Shown here: one piece after another, positions 61,278 to 64,000 of the stretch
Layout: every line of letters begins with the position of its first letter
How positions within the stretch are numbered: position 1 is the stretch's first letter
Origin: Oribacterium sp. C9
GTDB lineage: Bacteria; Bacillota; Clostridia; Lachnospirales; Lachnospiraceae
DNA length: 64,000 nucleotides
Assembly (NCBI RefSeq): GCF_002007235.1
Contig: NZ_MUHW01000022.1
Location: 1 to 64,000, forward strand
Direction: 5' to 3'
Notes under the pieces: model-generated
Told to the model about the DNA's origin: nothing
The model's database searches: none
The model's input: the letters and a program-made list of their open reading frames with translations, nothing else
Translations under genes and position numbers: made by a program

Positions 61278-62162
61278 ATGGATCAGAACTTATCAGGCTA
61301 CAAGATCTTTTATGAAGTTGCAAGTTGCGGCAATATCTCAAAGGCCGCCAAGAAGCTCTATATTTCACAGCCGGCGATTTCCAAGTCTATCGTTAAACTT
61401 GAGGACGGTCTCGACACCAAGCTGTTCCACCGTAATTCTCGAGGAGTAACATTAACAGAGGAAGGACAGCTCCTTTATAAATACATCAAGGATGCTTTCG
61501 ACAACATCAACAACGCCGAAGTTGAACTGAAGCGTATGAAGGAATTCAACATCGGTCATATCCAGATCGGTGTTTCAAATACTCTGTGCCGTTATATCCT
61601 TCTTCCATATCTCCAGAAGTTTATGGAAAAGTTCCCTAATATAAGAGTGTCTGTAAATACACAGGCTACAGCCCAGACACTCAATCTTATCGAGCAGAAA
61701 AAGATCGACGTTGGTCTTACTGCAGAGCCAAAATCCAGACGTCCTGAGATGCGTTTTGTTCATTCAAGACAGATTCACGATGTATTTGTCGCAACTCCAC
61801 AGTACCTTGAGAATCTCAGATCCATCTGCGGTCCTGATTTCAATGTCTTCGAAGAGGCAAATCTCATGCTCCTTGACCAGAACAATATGACCAGACGTCA
61901 TATCGACGATTATTTCAAGGCCATGAATATCGAACCTTCACAGATCCTTGAAGTAACAACCATGGATCTTCTCATCGAATTTGCAAAGATCGGTATCGGT
62001 GTAAGCTGTGTCGTTCGTGAGCTGGTTCAGAAAGAGATCGATGAGGGATCTCTCGTTGAGCTTCCATTACAGCTCCCTATCCCGTCAAGAAATATCGGTT
62101 TCGTTTATAATACAGGAAACACTTCAAAGTCACTGGATGCATTCCTGAGTGTTCTGGATTAA
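61278..62162 (+). CDS. LysR-family transcriptional regulator
   Basis: A 294-residue regulator with an N-terminal winged helix-turn-helix (YKIFYEVASCGNISKAAKKLYISQPAISKSIVKLE, residues 8-42) and a type 2 periplasmic-binding-like effector domain (about 90-294). The start at 61278 is set by AGGGGG upstream; the longer frame to 61170 crosses the likely operator. It diverges from the dehydratase cluster, so it probably controls that cluster in response to a pathway acid. Its 3' region carries repeats R2 and R3 before the terminator. Confidence 0.9.
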   Translation: MDQNLSGYKIFYEVASCGNISKAAKKLYISQPAISKSIVKLEDGLDTKLFHRNSRGVTLTEEGQLLYKYIKDAFDNINNAEVELKRMKEFNIGHIQIGVSNTLCRYILLPYLQKFMEKFPNIRVSVNTQATAQTLNLIEQKKIDVGLTAEPKSRRPEMRFVHSRQIHDVFVATPQYLENLRSICGPDFNVFEEANLMLLDQNNMTRRHIDDYFKAMNIEPSQILEVTTMDLLIEFAKIGIGVSCVVRELVQKEIDEGSLVELPLQLPIPSRNIGFVYNTGNTSKSLDAFLSVLD

Positions 62163-62171
62163 AAGAAAACT

Positions 62172-62243
62172 TTTGTCGTGTCAGATGTCTGTGCAGCCTT
62201 GCAGACAAGTCTGCAGTCTGCACAGACGCCTGACACTGGACTA
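62172..62243. repeat. Partial four-way-junction repeat, copy R2
   Basis: Only arm 3 and the right edge of the outer helix remain: GTGTCAG/CTGACAC (62178-62184, 62230-62236) with an inner CTGTGCA/TGCACAG hairpin and TGCAGAC-aa-GTCTGCA, then CTGGACTA. It begins 10 bases after the LysR stop and is nearly identical to the same part of R3. Confidence 0.85.
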
Positions 62244-62257
62244 TACCATTAATTTAC

Positions 62258-62422
62258 TACATAAGTCCTACGCATTGCTTCGCTAACGCTCTCGCAATGC
62301 TATAGTAATCTCGAATCCACGCTATCGCGTTTCTTCTCGATTACTATTGTCGTGTCAGATGTCTGTGCAACCTTGCAGACAAGTCTGCAGTCTGCACAGA
62401 CGCCTGACACTGGACTTATGTA
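62258..62422. repeat. Four-way-junction repeat, copy R3
   Basis: The outer helix is TACATAAGTCC/GGACTTATGTA (62258-62268, 62412-62422). Arm 1 is GCATTGC/GCAATGC (62272-62278, 62294-62300). Arm 2 is ATAGTAATC/GATTACTAT (62302-62310, 62339-62347) with inner ACGC-tatc-GCGT. Arm 3 is GTGTCAG/CTGACAC (62352-62358, 62404-62410). Compared with R1, base pairs in the outer helix, both parts of arm 2 and arm 3 changed on both sides. Confidence 0.9.
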
Positions 62423-62430
62423 TAAAATTT

Positions 62431-62463
62431 AGACCATCGTCTCATGGACGATGGTCTTTTTCT
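62431..62463 (+). terminator. Terminator after LysR and repeats R2/R3
   Basis: AGACCATCGTC (62431-62441) pairs perfectly with GACGATGGTCT (62447-62457), followed by TTTTTC. The LysR transcript would therefore contain R2 and R3 in its 3' untranslated part. Confidence 0.88.
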
Positions 62464-62599
62464 ATGGTAGAATCTTTGATTGAGCGCAATCGAACACTGC
62501 GTTCAGAGTACAGTTTCAGGGAATGTGATGTTTACAAGCAGAGACATTGACATGAAAAAGCAAAACCTGTGACGATTTTTTCAGAAGGAGTTTATATAT

Positions 62600-63460
62600 A
62601 TGGCAGATTTAGAGAACAAGACACCGGGTTCCTGCGACTCAAATTGCAGTTCCTGCGGAAGCAACTGCCCATCCAGAAACGGCGGAGCCGCTGATTTCAA
62701 GGCAAAACTTGCTGACGGATGCAGCGTAAAGAAGGTTATCGGAATTGTTTCAGGAAAGGGCGGCGTAGGTAAATCAACCGTTACCTCTCTCCTCGCTTCC
62801 GGAGTAAATAAAGCAGGCTATAAGACAGCCATCATTGATGCCGACATCACCGGACCATCTATCCCTAAGGCATTTGGTCTTTCAAACGACGGCGTTGGCG
62901 TTACCGAAGACGGAAAGCTGATGATTCCTGACAGATCCGCAAACGGAATTCAGATCATCTCATCAAATCTCTTACTCGAGAACGAAACTGATCCAATCAT
63001 CTGGAGAGGTTCCCTCATCGCTCAGGCTGTTAAGCAGTTCTGGTCAGAGGTCAACTGGAAGGATATAGACTTCATGTTCGTGGACATGCCTCCAGGAACA
63101 GGTGATGTTCCTCTTACAGTATTCCAGTCACTCCCTGTTGACGGAATCATCATCGTTACATCTCCTCAGGAGCTTGTATCTATGATCGTAAAGAAGGCTG
63201 TTAACATGGCAACAAAGATGAATGTTCCTATCATTGGAATCATTGAGAACATGTCATATCTCAAGTGTCCTCACTGTGGTGAGACGATCAATGTCTTCGG
63301 CGAGAGCCACATCGACGAGGTTGCAGCCGAGAACAACCTCAGGGTACTTGCAAAGCTCCCTATGGATCCTAAGAACGCAGCTTATATGGATGCCGGTGCC
63401 GTTGAGGCTATCGACCTTCCTGAGATAAAGGAAGCTGTGAAGGCTGTTGAAGAGCTGTAA
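62600..63460 (+). CDS. Mrp/NBP35-family Fe-S cluster carrier ATPase
   Basis: A 286-residue P-loop ATPase. The N-terminus is cysteine-rich (CDSNCSSCGSNC, residues 12-23), as in Nbp35-type carriers. The deviant Walker A is GKGGVGKST (about 52-60), followed by DADITGPS, VDMPPGTGD and a C-terminal CPHC (about 222-225) that would hold a bridging 4Fe-4S cluster in the dimer. It probably loads clusters onto Fe-S enzymes; two such dehydratases lie nearby, though in another transcription unit. AGAAGGAG precedes the ATG. Repeat R4 follows the stop. Confidence 0.92.
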   Translation: MADLENKTPGSCDSNCSSCGSNCPSRNGGAADFKAKLADGCSVKKVIGIVSGKGGVGKSTVTSLLASGVNKAGYKTAIIDADITGPSIPKAFGLSNDGVGVTEDGKLMIPDRSANGIQIISSNLLLENETDPIIWRGSLIAQAVKQFWSEVNWKDIDFMFVDMPPGTGDVPLTVFQSLPVDGIIIVTSPQELVSMIVKKAVNMATKMNVPIIGIIENMSYLKCPHCGETINVFGESHIDEVAAENNLRVLAKLPMDPKNAAYMDAGAVEAIDLPEIKEAVKAVEEL

Positions 63461-63467
63461 ATAAACA

Positions 63468-63639
63468 GAAAGTACGGATTGCTTTGCACTTCGTGCTCTC
63501 GCAATCCTGGATGTGCATTCGGAAATCGCTCTGCTCATTTCATTCGCATAGCTTTTTTCCTCATACACATCAGGTTGCGCTATATCCACCCGAGTTTGCA
63601 AGCAAGCTTGCACCTCGGTGGCTGCAGCGCAACACTTTC
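63468..63639. repeat. Four-way-junction repeat, diverged copy R4
   Basis: The outer helix is GAAAGT/ACTTTC (63468-63473, 63634-63639). Arm 1 is GGATTGC/GCAATCC (63476-63482, 63501-63507), compensated relative to R1. Arm 2 is GATGTG/CACATC (63510-63515, 63566-63571). Arm 3 is GTTGCGC/GCGCAAC (63574-63580, 63627-63633) with an inner hairpin capped by GCAAGC-aa-GCTTGC, as in R1. It follows the Mrp stop by eight bases. Confidence 0.8.
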
Positions 63640-63652
63640 ATCGTATATAGAA

Positions 63653-63687
63653 CGCGGCTGGGAGATAACTCCCAGCCGCGCTTTTTT
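63653..63687 (+). terminator. Terminator after the Mrp gene
   Basis: CGCGGCTGGGAG (63653-63664) and CTCCCAGCCGCG (63669-63680) form a perfect 12-bp stem with loop ATAA, followed by CTTTTTT. R4 lies between the stop and this terminator. Confidence 0.9.
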
Positions 63688-63781
63688 CTGAATCAGATAG
63701 CCAACACCCCTCATTAAGTGCCCGTCATCTGCTTAAAAACCAATATTCAAATCAAAAAACGATGGTGAAAACGCCTTTTCA

Positions 63782-64000
63782 TCAATACAGTCTGTCCTGA
63801 CTGCTGTACTCCTTACCTTCTCCAAGTCCTGAAGAAATAGCTTCAATTACAGCCTCAAGTGCCTCAGCCTCATCAGGTCCCTCACACTCTACTCTGAGAT
63901 GTGCTCCCTGCTTCACTCCGGCAGCCATAACGTTAAGAACAGATTTCGCAACGATCTTACGTTCACCGTTATATAAATATATATTACTTTTATACTTAAT
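63782..64000 (-). CDS. HPr-family phosphocarrier protein (partial, cut by window edge)
   Basis: The minus strand is open from the right edge to TGA at 63782-63784 and encodes 72 residues that match the C-terminal four fifths of HPr. They include YKSNIYLYNG, the regulatory-serine segment AKSVLNVMAAGVKQGAHL, and GPDEAEALEAVIEAI. The N-terminal part with the phosphorylated histidine (usually residue 15) lies outside the window, so I cannot tell a PTS HPr from a Crh-like regulator. The C-terminus is somewhat extended (GEGKEYSSQDRLY). Confidence 0.85.
   Translation of the reverse strand: MKYKSNIYLYNGERKIVAKSVLNVMAAGVKQGAHLRVECEGPDEAEALEAVIEAISSGLGEGKEYSSQDRLY

Noticed and set aside
60814-63639. 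CRISPR array
   Set aside because: The repeats are long, internally palindromic, few and irregularly spaced, with genes between them; there are no uniform spacers and no cas genes.

Overview
The window looks like chromosome of an anaerobic Firmicute of the Lachnospiraceae (Butyrivibrio/Roseburia-like). I infer this from strong AGGAGG ribosome-binding sites, the VTC/DUF4956/carbohydrate-binding trio, the ruvAB-zapA-U32 order, several HD-GYP proteins and zinc-ribbon membrane proteins. No species can be named from the sequence alone. Most genes lie on the minus strand.

Layout. 1-620: structured sequence resembling the right end of an IS200/IS605 (TnpB) element, then an orphan higA with a 3' stub of higB. 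0.6-4.1 kb: carbohydrate-binding lipoprotein, DUF4956 membrane protein and VTC polyphosphate-polymerase-like protein, behind a structured leader. 4.3-14.5 kb: an FMN-binding protein, three membrane HD-GYP proteins (one with lost metal-ligand motifs), an esterase-fold protein without its serine, an ATP-grasp-like protein without its ATP-binding centre, and a Tim44-like protein. 14.7-22.8 kb: a nine-gene operon with an ATC-hydrolase-family protein first, a complete branched-chain-type amino-acid ABC transporter, an XRE-cupin regulator, an SDR oxidoreductase, and a cysteine-desulfidase-family enzyme last. This reads as a scavenging and catabolic pathway for a sulfur-containing amino-acid-like compound. 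23-27 kb: zinc-ribbon protein, NlpC/P60 hydrolase, tRNA-Thr and a CapA-family protein. 27-42 kb: two heterodimeric ABC exporters flanking two large zinc-ribbon membrane proteins (one with an HExxH motif), a cytidylate-kinase-like protein and a PAP2 phosphatase. 42-46 kb: an AT-rich islet with three secreted proteins behind a promoter whose spacer holds eight consecutive G residues, divergent from a KilA-N/HTH pair with a 15-bp-arm operator.

46-55 kb is a housekeeping block: zapA, a split U32 peptidase, FtsW/RodA, a class B PBP, ruvAB and a YprB-like nuclease. 55.7 kb carries an Rpn-like nuclease. 57-61 kb has two tandem 3-isopropylmalate-dehydratase-family enzymes (D-C-D-C order) divergent from a LysR regulator. 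62.6 kb is an Mrp/NBP35 ATPase, and an HPr-like protein runs off the right edge.

The most unusual features are: (a) a 155-172 nt repeat family forming a four-way junction, with three full copies and one partial copy between 60.8 and 63.6 kb, whose helices are kept by compensatory changes; (b) the putative sulfur-amino-acid operon with a promoter-proximal attenuator; (c) the poly-G promoter, a likely phase-variation switch; (d) two neighbouring pseudo-enzymes at 6.6-8.9 kb.
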